Under the pieces are notes generated by a model. It was not told the DNA's origin and searched no databases. It was given only the letters and a program-made list of their open reading frames with translations. From the NCBI RefSeq assembly GCF_030758455.1, contig NZ_CP132353.1, positions 3,844,001-3,908,000 of the forward strand: a stretch of 64,000 bases of DNA, in the 5' to 3' direction. Below, in pieces: positions 27,543-35,501 of this stretch (within the stretch, counting starts at the first letter, position 1; each line of letters opens with the position of its first letter). The stretch is from Erwinia pyri (GTDB lineage: Bacteria > Pseudomonadota > Gammaproteobacteria > Enterobacterales > Enterobacteriaceae). A program made the position numbers and the translations under genes.

Positions 27543-27983
27543 TTATAAGGTCAGTGCCATGATAATGGCATCTTCTTTGCCGTCCGCCGTTGGGTAGTAA
27601 TTACGGCGCACCGACACTTCGTTGAAATCCAGCTGTTCATAGAGCGCAATGGCGGGACGGTTTGACGCCCTGACTTCCAGCCACAGGGTCTGGATGCCGC
27701 GGCTTTCAAGCTCCGTAATCACATGCTCAAGAAGTTCACGCCCAATCCCACGACGCTGAAAGGCGGGATCCACGGCCAGATTAAACAGCGTGGCTTCGTC
27801 CAGCACCACCTGAGTAATGGCAAAACCAGCCATCTGTGCATCTACAGTAAGCTGATAGTTCAGATAACGCTCACCCTGGTTGCTGATAAAAGTTTTTTCA
27901 CTCCAGGGAAAAGCGTGGCTGCGCTGCTCAATGGCAAACGCGGGCTCAAGATCTTGCGGGGTCAGTAAAGAAATCTGATTCAT
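27543..27983 (-). CDS. rimI: Ribosomal protein S18 alanine N-acetyltransferase RimI
   Basis: 146 residues starting at ATG 27983 (Met-Asn-Gln-Ile-Ser), matching the E. coli N-terminus; a longer open frame upstream is not used. GNAT-fold landmarks are EQRSHAFPWSEKTF, the acetyl-CoA loop QRRGIGRELL, and EVRASNRPAIALYE. It acetylates the N-terminal alanine of ribosomal protein bS18. It overlaps holD by 38 bases, in another frame. Confidence 0.95.
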   Translation of the reverse strand: MNQISLLTPQDLEPAFAIEQRSHAFPWSEKTFISNQGERYLNYQLTVDAQMAGFAITQVVLDEATLFNLAVDPAFQRRGIGRELLEHVITELESRGIQTLWLEVRASNRPAIALYEQLDFNEVSVRRNYYPTADGKEDAIIMALTL

Positions 27984-28362
27984 GTTGAGAAATCTGCTGC
28001 CACAGGGCGCGCTTGGCACCGGCATTATGATAAAGCTCCGCAAGAACAGGCGAAGCGATCTGCGATCCGTTCAGTGCAGCCGGGGGCGTAATGCCCAGGT
28101 ACCAGCTTGCACAACGGGTCTCTGGCAACATCGCCAGTTGGTCAGGGGTCAGGACGGCGACTTCATCTTCGTGCATCAGCATGGCATGCAGCACATCGCG
28201 AATCAAAGGATCGGTCAACAGCGGCGGGACTTCCGCCACAATCAGCAGGCGCGTCTGCTCGGGTAAAGAAACCGCTACTTCCCCCTGTAGGGCGCGCGGA
28301 CGCCGCAGCGTATACTGCGTGATGCCCATTTGCTCTAATAACCAGTCACGTCTGGAAGACAT
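27946..28362 (-). CDS. holD: DNA polymerase III psi subunit HolD
   Basis: 138 residues from ATG 28362, the second of two adjacent ATG codons and the better spaced from AGGA. The N-terminus SSRRDWLLEQMGITQYTLRR is the conserved HolD segment that contacts chi (HolC), and ALWQQISQHESDFF is the usual end. Psi links the clamp loader to SSB through chi. It overlaps rimI by 38 bases and is divergent from rsmC. Confidence 0.94.
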   Translation of the reverse strand: MSSRRDWLLEQMGITQYTLRRPRALQGEVAVSLPEQTRLLIVAEVPPLLTDPLIRDVLHAMLMHEDEVAVLTPDQLAMLPETRCASWYLGITPPAALNGSQIASPVLAELYHNAGAKRALWQQISQHESDFFTDPARS

Positions 28363-28544
28363 CATTATTCCTGTCTGGTCGCCCGATTGCGACGCTATGC
28401 TAGCAAACCCATCGCTTCTGCGCCAACGTTGCCATGCCTGTGGTAGCAACTCGCAATGAAAAGGAATGCAGCTTCTCCGCAGGCTTTGCTGCAACTCCGG
28501 CTAATTTGGGTATAATCGCCGCTCTGATTCGTAAGGAGCCACCG

Positions 28545-29579
28545 ATGTCTGCATTTAGCCCGGCCAGTGAAGTGATACTGCGCCACAGTGATGAATTTAC
28601 TCAACGCCGCGTACTGTTTGCTGGCGATCTGCAGGATGACCTGCCCGCGCAGCTGGACACCGTATTGAGTCGGGTACACACCCAGCAATATCATCACTGG
28701 CAGATCCTGAGCCGCACGATGAATGAGCACGCTCAGTATGGCCTGGTGGCGACAGCGGAAACCGTAGCCGGGTGCGACACGCTGGTCTACTTCTGGCCGA
28801 AGAACAAACCCGAGGCGCTTTTTCAGCTGGAAAACCTGCTTTCGCTGCTGCCGGTGGGCAGTGACATCTTTGTGGTGGGTGAAAACCGCAGCGGCGTACG
28901 CAGCGCAGAACAGATGCTTGAATCCTGGGCAACCCTGAACAAAATCGACAGCGCCCGCCGCTGTGGTCTCTATCACGGTACTCTCGACAAGCAGTCAACG
29001 TTTGATGCTGAAGCTTACTGGGATGAGTATCCGCTTGCGCATCTGACCATTAAAACGTTGCCTGGCGTATTCAGCCGTGACGGTCTTGACGCTGGCAGCA
29101 ACCTGCTGCTCTCCACGCTGCGCCCGCACATGAAAGGCAAAGTGCTGGATATCGGCTGTGGCGCAGGCGTGCTCTCTGCCATGCTGGCCAGCTTCTCGCC
29201 GAAGGTTCGTCTCTTTATGACCGACGTTAACGCCGCCGCTGTGGAGGCCAGTAAAGCTACGCTGGCGGCTAACGGTCTGGAGGGCGAAGTGTTTGCCAGT
29301 GACGTCTACTCAGAAGTGAATGGCCGTTACGACATGATTATCTCCAACCCGCCGTTCCATGATGGGATGCAGACCAGCCTGGACGCAGCGCAGACGTTGA
29401 TCCGCGGCGCGGCAAAACATCTGAATATGGGCGGCGAACTGCGCATCGTAGCCAACGCCTTCCTGCCCTATCCGCAGGTGCTGGATGAGACCTTTGGCAG
29501 CCATGAAGTGCTGGTGCAAAACGGCCGCTTCAAAGTGTATCGTGCTGTCCTGCAACGCGCAGCGAAAGCGAAGCGCTAA
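28545..29579 (+). CDS. rsmC: 16S rRNA (guanine1207-N2)-methyltransferase RsmC
   Basis: 344 residues from ATG 28545 behind TAAGGAG. The N-terminal pseudo-methyltransferase domain precedes the catalytic Rossmann domain. The SAM motif is [12 protein letters not shown] (about 197) and the catalytic motif is SNPPFHDG. It methylates G1207 of 16S rRNA in the 30S subunit. It is divergent from holD-rimI-yjjG as in E. coli, with a terminator at 29586-29611. Confidence 0.96.
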   Translation: MSAFSPASEVILRHSDEFTQRRVLFAGDLQDDLPAQLDTVLSRVHTQQYHHWQILSRTMNEHAQYGLVATAETVAGCDTLVYFWPKNKPEALFQLENLLSLLPVGSDIFVVGENRSGVRSAEQMLESWATLNKIDSARRCGLYHGTLDKQSTFDAEAYWDEYPLAHLTIKTLPGVFSRDGLDAGSNLLLSTLRPHMKGKVLDIGCGAGVLSAMLASFSPKVRLFMTDVNAAAVEASKATLAANGLEGEVFASDVYSEVNGRYDMIISNPPFHDGMQTSLDAAQTLIRGAAKHLNMGGELRIVANAFLPYPQVLDETFGSHEVLVQNGRFKVYRAVLQRAAKAKR

Positions 29580-29585
29580 AGAGAG

Positions 29586-29611
29586 AGCGGCGAAAAAATC
29601 GCCGCTGTTTT
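29586..29611 (+). terminator. Terminator of rsmC
   Basis: AGCGGCGA pairs with TCGCCGCT around AAAAA, and GTTTT follows. It begins 7 bases after the stop codon. Confidence 0.85.
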
Positions 29612-29693
29612 ACCCAGCAAGTTCCTGATTCCCCACCTCAAGCCGCAGAAAGTGACTTTTTACAACGATTCTGGCAACAGCGCTAAATAACTG

Positions 29694-29721
29694 TTGACGT
29701 CCCCCGGAAAATCTCTAGAAT
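29694..29721 (+). promoter_or_regulatory. Stringent-type promoter of the tRNA-Leu operon
   Basis: TTGACG (29694-29699) and TAGAAT (29716-29721) are separated by 16 bases. The discriminator GCGCCTCCG is GC-rich, as expected of ppGpp-repressed stable RNA promoters. It lies 43 bases before the first tRNA. Confidence 0.85.
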
Positions 29722-29764
29722 GCGCCTCCGTGGTTGCAATACAGTTTACCTGTATTGAAGGTAT

Positions 29765-29851
29765 GCGAAGGTGGCGGAATTGGTAGACGCGCTAGCTTCA
29801 GGTGTTAGTGTCCTAACGGACGTGAGGGTTCAAGTCCCTCTCTTCGCACCA
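29765..29851 (+). tRNA. tRNA-Leu (anticodon CAG), copy 1
   Basis: 87 nt with encoded CCA. The anticodon loop carries TTCAGGT. There is a long variable arm with GTCC/GGAC, and T-arm GAGGG/CCCTC. The acceptor GCGAAGG pairs with TCTTCGC, ending in a G-U pair. It is homologous to the E. coli leuQPV tRNAs, which also lie in this chromosomal neighbourhood. Confidence 0.97.
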
Positions 29852-29884
29852 ACAATCACGTTGTTCATATTACGCAGCATTAGA

Positions 29885-29971
29885 GCGATGGTGGCGGAAT
29901 TGGTAGACGCGCTAGCTTCAGGTGTTAGTGTTCTTACGGACGTGAGGGTTCAAGTCCCTCCCTTCGCACCA
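29885..29971 (+). tRNA. tRNA-Leu (anticodon CAG), copy 2, with an acceptor-stem change
   Basis: 87 nt with encoded CCA, same body as copy 1. The 5' strand reads GCGATGG and the 3' strand CCTTCGC, so position 5-68 is a T-T mismatch while position 7-66 is a G-C pair. The variable arm reads GTTC/GGAC with one G-U pair. Confidence 0.95.
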
Positions 29972-30006
29972 ATGCGGTGATATGAATAAAGAAAGTTCAA
30001 CAGGAT

Positions 30007-30093
30007 GCGAAGGTGGCGGAATTGGTAGACGCGCTAGCTTCAGGTGTTAGTGTTCTTACGGACGTGAGGGTTCAAGTCCCTCTCTTCGCACCA
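30007..30093 (+). tRNA. tRNA-Leu (anticodon CAG), copy 3
   Basis: 87 nt with encoded CCA. Acceptor as in copy 1 (GCGAAGG/TCTTCGC) and variable arm as in copy 2. The three genes are spaced 33 and 35 bases apart and should be one transcript from 29694. No clear terminator hairpin is visible after it. Confidence 0.97.
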
Positions 30094-30227
30094 AGTTGAT
30101 TCTCTCTGTTTTGCCTCGCTTACTGCCTCTTTTACCTTATGTAACACCTCCTTTTTCCTTAAGCTTTGCCACTACGTTTCTCTTTAATCCTTGTCAGTTC
30201 TCTTATTACAGTGCCCTTTCCCTCTGT

Positions 30228-30512
30228 TTATAGCGCCCCAAATTTCAGGGTTATTGCCGCCACGCCTCCGGCCAGCGCCAGACAGGAAGGCAGCAGCAGA
30301 TAATGGCGCAGACGTTTGTGAAACAGCATCACTAACGTGGCTAAAAGAGCACTCACCATGACCACTCTCCACCCGGAGAACGAGAGATTCATCAGGGCGA
30401 TAAGGGGCATCAGTGCACAGGGCAGCAAAACTCCCCAGCCGCTATCAAGCCGTTTACCTGACATCCAGCTGATTCCCCAAAGTCCGCATGCGGCGATCAT
30501 TGCTGTCAACAT
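30228..30512 (-). CDS. DUF1435-family small membrane protein (YjjZ-like)
   Basis: 94 residues from ATG 30512; a GTG at 30524 in the same frame is an alternative start. There are about three hydrophobic segments with positively charged turns (FHKRLRHYLLLPSCLALAGG). The RLRH-LLLPS block and the overall layout resemble DUF1435 proteins such as E. coli YjjZ, encoded next to fhuF. A Fur-box-like sequence lies 25 bases upstream, which fits iron-repressed expression. The function is unknown. Family assignment is from memory of the pattern. Confidence 0.65.
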   Translation of the reverse strand: MLTAMIAACGLWGISWMSGKRLDSGWGVLLPCALMPLIALMNLSFSGWRVVMVSALLATLVMLFHKRLRHYLLLPSCLALAGGVAAITLKFGAL

Positions 30513-30536
30513 CGCTCTACCCACACCTTTTCAAAT

Positions 30537-30555
30537 GATAATGATTACCAATAGC
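30537..30555. promoter_or_regulatory. Fur box upstream of the YjjZ-like gene
   Basis: Starting GATAATGATT at 30537, this 19-mer matches about 15 of 19 positions of the classical Fur consensus. It lies immediately upstream of the minus-strand gene at 30228-30512. Iron repression is expected. Confidence 0.65.
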
Positions 30556-30771
30556 ATATAAGAATATTTATCACTCTGCAGCACTTTTGTTGTCATACTG
30601 CTGAAACTTTGCGCTCGCTGATGACACTTCTGATGTTAAGTGATAGATTGAAAGCGATTACAATTAAGAAAATCCAAATAATAACAGACAGAAACTATTC
30701 CAGGCACGAAATAGTCCACCGTTGCAGATTACCGGTGCGGCTTTTTTCAATGCAGTCACGAGTAGAAAATA

Positions 30772-31872
30772 ATGAAATTACAAAGTTATGATGAATTGCT
30801 TAACAGCAAGCATCGGCTGTCGCTGATGCTCTTTCTTTTTTTAAACTCAGTAACGTCCCTATTTTGTTTATGCAGCATCAATGGAAAAATGGCGACTTTC
30901 CAGTATTCCCCGCCCACGGTAATTATTGCGTTATTCAGTGCTATAATTGTGGGGTGGATGCTTTTAAAGCCTTCAGGCAAATTTCCGATATTAAATATCG
31001 TCGCGATCGTTACCGGTTTACTCTGGACATGGCAAATATACCTTAAGTATGAGTCGGTATTTTATTTCGACGGCAGCTTTTTAGTGATAAGCCTGGTCAG
31101 CGTCTTTTTTATCAGCGCAATTGCGTTAGGCGATCACCTGCTGGCTTTCTGTCTGCATACGGCGCCGCCCTCCGTGGCGGTACTGCTGCTGGATCATGGC
31201 CAAAACACGGTGCTTATTCTGTTTACCATCGCCTTGCCGCTGATAGGCTTCACGCTGCACCATCTGATGCAGCGCCGCCGCGACAGGTTTACCCGCCGTC
31301 TGATGCGCCAGCTCTATGAAGAGAAAGAGACCTACAGCGATCTCAGTATGCTGGACCCGCTGACTGGCCTCTATAACCGCCGTGGGTTAAAAAACCGGCT
31401 GGAAAATATTCTTGAAAATCATGCGGGAAGCCACTTTGTCCTGCTGCTGGATATCGACCATTTTAAAGCCTATAACGACAACTATGGCCATGCGATGGGC
31501 GATCAGGCGCTGGCTCGCGTCTCTGTTGCCATTCGGGATGCCGTGCGGTCCAGGGACATTGTGGCGCGCTATGGCGGAGAAGAATTTCTGGTGCTGTTAA
31601 CTAACGTCAATGAGTCGATCGCCCGCAAGCTTTCAGAGCGGATCCGTCAGTATGTCCTTAACCTTGAGATCCCTCATCGCTTCAACGATCGGGTAGCGAC
31701 CCATGTCACGGTCAGCGCCGGATTTGCGCCATTGTATGAAGAGGATTTTGACAGTGCGCTCGCTAATGCCGATCGCGCGTTATATCTGGCTAAGAATCGT
31801 GGGCGTAATACTATTCTTTCCTATGAAGATATTGCCAAAAGCAGCCTGGCTCAGCCAGCTGATGCCATGTAG
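30772..31872 (+). CDS. Membrane diguanylate cyclase (GGDEF domain)
   Basis: 366 residues. The N-terminal half (about 15-165) has roughly five to six hydrophobic helices of no recognised sensor family. A basic linker (MQRRRDRFTRRLMRQ) leads into the GGDEF domain (about 190-350). The catalytic motif GGEEF is at 268-272, and the inhibitory-site motif RxxD (RSRD, 259-262) lies five residues upstream. Nucleotide contacts include DIDHFKAYNDNYGH. An active, product-inhibited cyclase making c-di-GMP is predicted. The Shine-Dalgarno is weak (GAGTAGAAAATA). The gene separates the Fur-linked yjjZ-like gene from fhuF and looks AT-rich at its 5' end. A terminator follows at 31883. Confidence 0.9.
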   Translation: MKLQSYDELLNSKHRLSLMLFLFLNSVTSLFCLCSINGKMATFQYSPPTVIIALFSAIIVGWMLLKPSGKFPILNIVAIVTGLLWTWQIYLKYESVFYFDGSFLVISLVSVFFISAIALGDHLLAFCLHTAPPSVAVLLLDHGQNTVLILFTIALPLIGFTLHHLMQRRRDRFTRRLMRQLYEEKETYSDLSMLDPLTGLYNRRGLKNRLENILENHAGSHFVLLLDIDHFKAYNDNYGHAMGDQALARVSVAIRDAVRSRDIVARYGGEEFLVLLTNVNESIARKLSERIRQYVLNLEIPHRFNDRVATHVTVSAGFAPLYEEDFDSALANADRALYLAKNRGRNTILSYEDIAKSSLAQPADAM

Positions 31873-31882
31873 TTTCCTGCTA

Positions 31883-31910
31883 TGGCCCAGGGATATGGGC
31901 CAATACTTTT
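31883..31910 (+). terminator. Terminator of the GGDEF gene
   Basis: TGGCCCA and TGGGCCA pair around a 6-base loop, followed by ATACTTTTATT. It starts 11 bases after the stop codon. Confidence 0.7.
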
Positions 31911-32311
31911 ATTAATCTGATCATTAATTTTAATGCAAATGCCAGAAAAAACGGGAGAGTTTGGGTTAATGAAGCCCGGGTGCAGAAAAATACATTATTA
32001 CTCTGAATCAAAAATAACCCCCTGACGGATCCCTTTTAATGAAATGCATCTCATTTAATAATGCCCGCAAAAAAAGTACTCTTGATTATTCCTGAAATTG
32101 GGAATTAATGGTGATATACCTTTTATTTCCTCCCTGCTCTTTTCTGCAGCTGTTGTTATAAAAAATAAGAAACGTTTCCCTGCCCTTTGCCTACTGTTAA
32201 ACGCAGCCCGTGCGATCGTCCCCGGCACAAAATGAAGCTTGTTTGTGCAATTTTCCTCAGATAGAATCAAGAACGATTATCGTTTGCACTTCGATTCACT
32301 CTGGAAACCTT
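31911..32311. other. AT-rich intergenic region upstream of fhuF
   Basis: About 400 bp without a convincing gene. The segment near 32268-32286 (containing CGATTATCG) has partial symmetry like a degenerate Fur site and would suit fhuF, but the match to consensus is weak. Nothing else is recognised. Confidence 0.5.
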
Positions 32312-33106
32312 ATGGCTACTCTCATCCGTCAGGCAGTTGAGTATGGTTCACATCCGCTGATCTTTTTGCAGAGCAGCCGTCCGCTGGCGCATTCGCTGCG
32401 GGCACTGTTCAGTGAAAACCGTGCATGGTTTCTGGAAAGCGTAAAGCTGGGCGAGGAAGCGCCCGCCAGCAGTATGACGCTGGACCGCTGGTCTGCCCCG
32501 GAGAGTTTTGCCCGGCTGAACGCGCTATATGGTGATTTTATCTATCGTGAGCAGCCTGAGCTGGCTCGCGAGCAGAAGCCGCTGCAGTCGCTCTGGGCGC
32601 AGTGGTACTTCGGCCTTGTTCTGCCGCCGATGATGATGGCCCTGCTGCTTGAGGAGCGTGCGCTTGATTGCTCCCCTGAGCACTGCCACGTCGAATTCCA
32701 CGAAACCGGCAGACCGGCGACCTTCTGGTTTGACGTCCGTGAAGATGAAGAGGCGCGCTATCTCTCTCCCCGCCGCCGCATGGATCGCCTGATCCAACAG
32801 CATCTTATCCCGGTAGTACGCGGCATTGAGCAGCATGGCGAGATCAACAGCAAACTCATCTGGAGTAATACCGGCTTCACCGTCTGGTGGTTCCTTGGAG
32901 AGATAGCTTCCCTGCTGGGCGAACCGCTTAAGGTCGAACTGGAACACGCCTTCTTCTTCTCTAAAACCCTGCTCGATGGGTCAGAAAATCCTTTCTACCG
33001 CACCATGCTGCCGCGTGAGGGTGAAATGCAGCGGCGCACCTGCTGTCAGCGCTATCGCCTGCCTGATGTCCAGCGCTGCGGTAACTGCACGCTAAAACCG
33101 GTCTGA
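32312..33106 (+). CDS. fhuF: Ferric iron reductase FhuF
   Basis: 264 residues from ATG 32312 (MATLIRQAVEYG), preceded by GGAAA. The C-terminus carries the FhuF [2Fe-2S] signature Cys-Cys-X10-Cys-X2-Cys (Cys244, Cys245, Cys256, Cys259). FhuF reduces iron in ferric hydroxamate siderophores such as ferrioxamine and coprogen at the inner face of the inner membrane. In E. coli it is adjacent to yjjZ; here a diguanylate cyclase gene intervenes. Fur regulation is expected, but the site upstream is weak. Confidence 0.93.
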   Translation: MATLIRQAVEYGSHPLIFLQSSRPLAHSLRALFSENRAWFLESVKLGEEAPASSMTLDRWSAPESFARLNALYGDFIYREQPELAREQKPLQSLWAQWYFGLVLPPMMMALLLEERALDCSPEHCHVEFHETGRPATFWFDVREDEEARYLSPRRRMDRLIQQHLIPVVRGIEQHGEINSKLIWSNTGFTVWWFLGEIASLLGEPLKVELEHAFFFSKTLLDGSENPFYRTMLPREGEMQRRTCCQRYRLPDVQRCGNCTLKPV

Positions 33107-33178
33107 TTTCGCCCCTTCCCGTTTACAGTTCGTCTGCTCTGTGGCAACTTTATGCGCTTCGTTATGTGGGAGAGAAGC

Positions 33179-33646
33179 ATGAGCCTGGAGTCTGTACGGC
33201 AGTTCTTTGCCGAGCGCGCCCCCGATATTGGCATTATTGAACTGAGCGAAAGCACCGCTACGGTTGCGCTGGCGGCCCGCGCCCACCATGTGGAACCGGG
33301 CCAGATTGCCAAAACGCTGTCGCTGAAGGTGAAAGATCGGGTGATCCTGATTGTGACTCGCGGCGATGCCCGACTGGATAATCGCAAGCTGAAGGCGACC
33401 CTGGGTGCCAAAGCACGCATGCTGAGCACGGATGAAGTGGTGAACTGGACAGGCCATCCGGTGGGCGGCGTTTGTCCTTTCGGCCTGGAAACGCCGTTGC
33501 AGGTATTTTGCGATGTGTCGTTAAGGCATTATAACGAAGTGCTGCCTGCAGCTGGCTCCATCAACAGCGCGGTTCGCATCGATCCGGAAACGCTGGCTAA
33601 GCTGACCGATGCCACCTGGATTGACGTCTGCGAAATCCCTGCCTGA
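33179..33646 (+). CDS. YbaK/EbsC-family aminoacyl-tRNA deacylase
   Basis: 155 residues from ATG 33179 behind GGGAGAGA; the upstream in-frame ATGs are less well placed. It shows the YbaK/ProX editing-domain pattern: an invariant lysine in QIAKTLSLKV, DARLDNRKLKATLGAKARML, and the GHPVGGVCPFGL loop. Such free-standing domains hydrolyse mischarged tRNA (for example Cys- or Ala-tRNAPro). The specific substrate is not determined. It is convergent with the anti-sigma gene. Confidence 0.87.
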   Translation: MSLESVRQFFAERAPDIGIIELSESTATVALAARAHHVEPGQIAKTLSLKVKDRVILIVTRGDARLDNRKLKATLGAKARMLSTDEVVNWTGHPVGGVCPFGLETPLQVFCDVSLRHYNEVLPAAGSINSAVRIDPETLAKLTDATWIDVCEIPA

Positions 33647-33696
33647 CTGGCAGCCCCGGGCGTACACCGTTGCGCCCTCTTATATCCGCTGCATCA

Positions 33697-34446
33697 TTAG
33701 CTGGTTGACTGTCGGATCGCCTCCCGCATTCCGTCAAGCTGCGTGCCTTCCGACGGCGTAACCAGCGCATAGTTGTAGTGGTTGTCACTCCAGTATTGCG
33801 CCATCAGGTCGCTGGCCCGGCGTTCGCCATGAGGCAGCTTAACGGGTTCGATCGGGCGAATATACCAGGCGACACGGCTCCCTTCCGGGCTCTGATACAT
33901 CACCAGCGCCGCCGGGCCGTTATCGGTCGCCATCAGTCTTGCCCCCAGTAACCGGTAGCCAAACTGTTCAAGATTGGGCGGCAGCGTGCCGTTGATAAAA
34001 TAACGCTGCACCCAGGAGGCCAGTTCACCGTTCCCCGCAGACACCACATCCAGATTCGCCGCCGTTGCGCTGCCGAACAGCTTGTAGGCCTGCATCGCAT
34101 CCTCCATTGGCAGGCGGGTCTGCGCCATCTGCACATTCTTCAGCTGCCAGCCAGACCAGCCGCCCACGCCAAGCGTCATCACCAGTGCAAACGCTGCAGC
34201 AGCCTTCCATTGCCGCTGCTGACGAACCCGCTGACGAAGCTGCGAAGGCTCCGGCGTTTCCATCGGCACTGGCTGCTGATGAAGTGCAAGGCGTAGCTGC
34301 CGGGCATCCTGCCGCCACCCTTCCACCTTCGCCGCCTCTACAGGATTCTCCGCCAGCCAGCGTTCCACACGCCGGGCGGTTTCTGCATCGAGCTGGCCGT
34401 CCAGCCAGGCGTGCAGTTGCTCTTCATCGGGTTGCTGGCCCCTCAT
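33697..34446 (-). CDS. Anti-sigma factor (membrane-anchored, RsiW/RskA-like layout)
   Basis: 249 residues. An N-terminal cytoplasmic domain (EEQLHAWLDGQLD...VERWLAENP) has the usual anti-sigma helix pattern but no HxxxCxxC zinc motif. A single transmembrane helix lies near residues 82-105, followed by a periplasmic domain. ATG 34446 overlaps the sigma gene stop as ATGA, so the pair is coupled. The protein presumably sequesters the ECF sigma until a periplasmic signal appears, probably oxidative given the operon. Inference rests on position and layout. Confidence 0.8.
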   Translation of the reverse strand: MRGQQPDEEQLHAWLDGQLDAETARRVERWLAENPVEAAKVEGWRQDARQLRLALHQQPVPMETPEPSQLRQRVRQQRQWKAAAAFALVMTLGVGGWSGWQLKNVQMAQTRLPMEDAMQAYKLFGSATAANLDVVSAGNGELASWVQRYFINGTLPPNLEQFGYRLLGARLMATDNGPAALVMYQSPEGSRVAWYIRPIEPVKLPHGERRASDLMAQYWSDNHYNYALVTPSEGTQLDGMREAIRQSTS

Positions 34447-34952
34447 TTTACCCTCCTGAATGCGACAGCGGGCGTTTGCCCGTCAAGATGCTGATGCAGT
34501 TGTTTACGCGCCCGTGACAGGCGTGACATCACCGTTCCCAGCGGAATAGCCAGGGCCGTCGCCGCTTCCTGATAACTCATCCCCTCCACGCTTATCAGCA
34601 GCAGCAGTGCCCTGGCATCCGCAGAAAGTTGTGCAAACTGCTGCAGAGTCTCATCGGCTATCGCCAGCGTTTCCGCAGAGTCGCCGGCGGGCTCCTCACC
34701 GGTGAAAAAGCCCAGGATCCGCTGATAGCGTTTGCGCCGCCGCTCACCGTCAATAAACTGCCGGTAAAGAATGGCGAACAGCCAGGCCCGCAGGCTCTCC
34801 TCTCCCCGGTAGCCCGGCCAGCGGCTGAGCGCTTTGGTCAGGCAGCCCTGAACCAGATCTTCGGCGCTGTGAGGATTGCGGGTCAGCCACAGCGCAAAAC
34901 GCTGCAGATGGGGCAGGACGTCCCGGATCTGTTGGTCTGTAAGCGGCGGCAT
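34443..34952 (-). CDS. ECF-type RNA polymerase sigma factor
   Basis: 169 residues. Sigma region 2 is visible in LVQGCLTKALSRWPGYRGEESLRAWLFAILYRQF. Region 4 shows the helix-turn-helix GMSYQEAATALAIPLGTVMSRL. It is embedded in an operon with a catalase-like protein and a cytochrome b561 upstream and its anti-sigma downstream, which suggests an oxidative-stress regulon including this operon. A candidate self-recognised promoter lies upstream of the catalase gene at 36593-36617. Confidence 0.9.
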   Translation of the reverse strand: MPPLTDQQIRDVLPHLQRFALWLTRNPHSAEDLVQGCLTKALSRWPGYRGEESLRAWLFAILYRQFIDGERRRKRYQRILGFFTGEEPAGDSAETLAIADETLQQFAQLSADARALLLLISVEGMSYQEAATALAIPLGTVMSRLSRARKQLHQHLDGQTPAVAFRRVK

Positions 34953-34958
34953 AGCGAC

Positions 34959-35501
34959 TTATCCCCGGCGTTTCGAACCCGTCATACTGCTGAACACGCC
35001 GTCCCGCAGGATCAGCCCATGGAGCAGCGCAGCGGCCAGATGCATCATCACCGTGATAAACAGGATCAGTGCAACCCAGGTATGGAGCGGACGCAGCAGT
35101 GCGTAAAGATCGTTACTGATCGGTACGATCGGCGGCAGTAAAAAACCCGTCCCCAGAGTAACAGGATATCCTGCCGCCGACAGCATTGCCCAGCCAATCA
35201 GCGGCTGCGCCAGGATCAGCGCATAGAGTACCCAGTGAGAGAGATGCGCCGCCGCTTTTTGCAGCCCGGGGATGCTGTCAGGCAAAGGCGGTTTCGCCGT
35301 AGTGAAGCGTATCACCAGCCGCACAACTACCAGCAGCAGGATCGCCACCCCCAGCGGCTTATGGATAGCCACCAGCAGGCCGTGCAGAGAGGAGACGGTA
35401 GAGACCATCCCCACGCCAATAAACAGCATGGCCAGAATAGCCAGCGCCATCAGCCAGTGCAGCACGCGGAGTGCCGGATGAAAATAGGTGACCTGTTTCA
35501 T
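34959..35501 (-). CDS. Cytochrome b561 family protein
   Basis: 180 residues with four transmembrane helices. Candidate haem-ligand histidines appear in LHWLMALAILAM near the N-terminus, in HGLLVAIHKPLG, in LSHWVLYALI and in MMHLAAALLHGL. This is the prokaryotic CybB layout, which transfers electrons from quinol in the inner membrane. It overlaps the catalase-like gene by 4 bases, so it probably supplies electrons to, or works with, that membrane-anchored haem protein. Confidence 0.9.
   Translation of the reverse strand: MKQVTYFHPALRVLHWLMALAILAMLFIGVGMVSTVSSLHGLLVAIHKPLGVAILLLVVVRLVIRFTTAKPPLPDSIPGLQKAAAHLSHWVLYALILAQPLIGWAMLSAAGYPVTLGTGFLLPPIVPISNDLYALLRPLHTWVALILFITVMMHLAAALLHGLILRDGVFSSMTGSKRRG

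Noticed and set aside
29771..29980. Open frame through the tRNA-Leu genes
   Set aside because: It is the familiar spurious translation of tandem leucine tRNAs (MAELVDALASG) and not a gene.
32268..32286. Fur box for fhuF
   Set aside because: Only about half of the positions match the 19-bp consensus. Regulation is expected from the family, but the site itself cannot be claimed.
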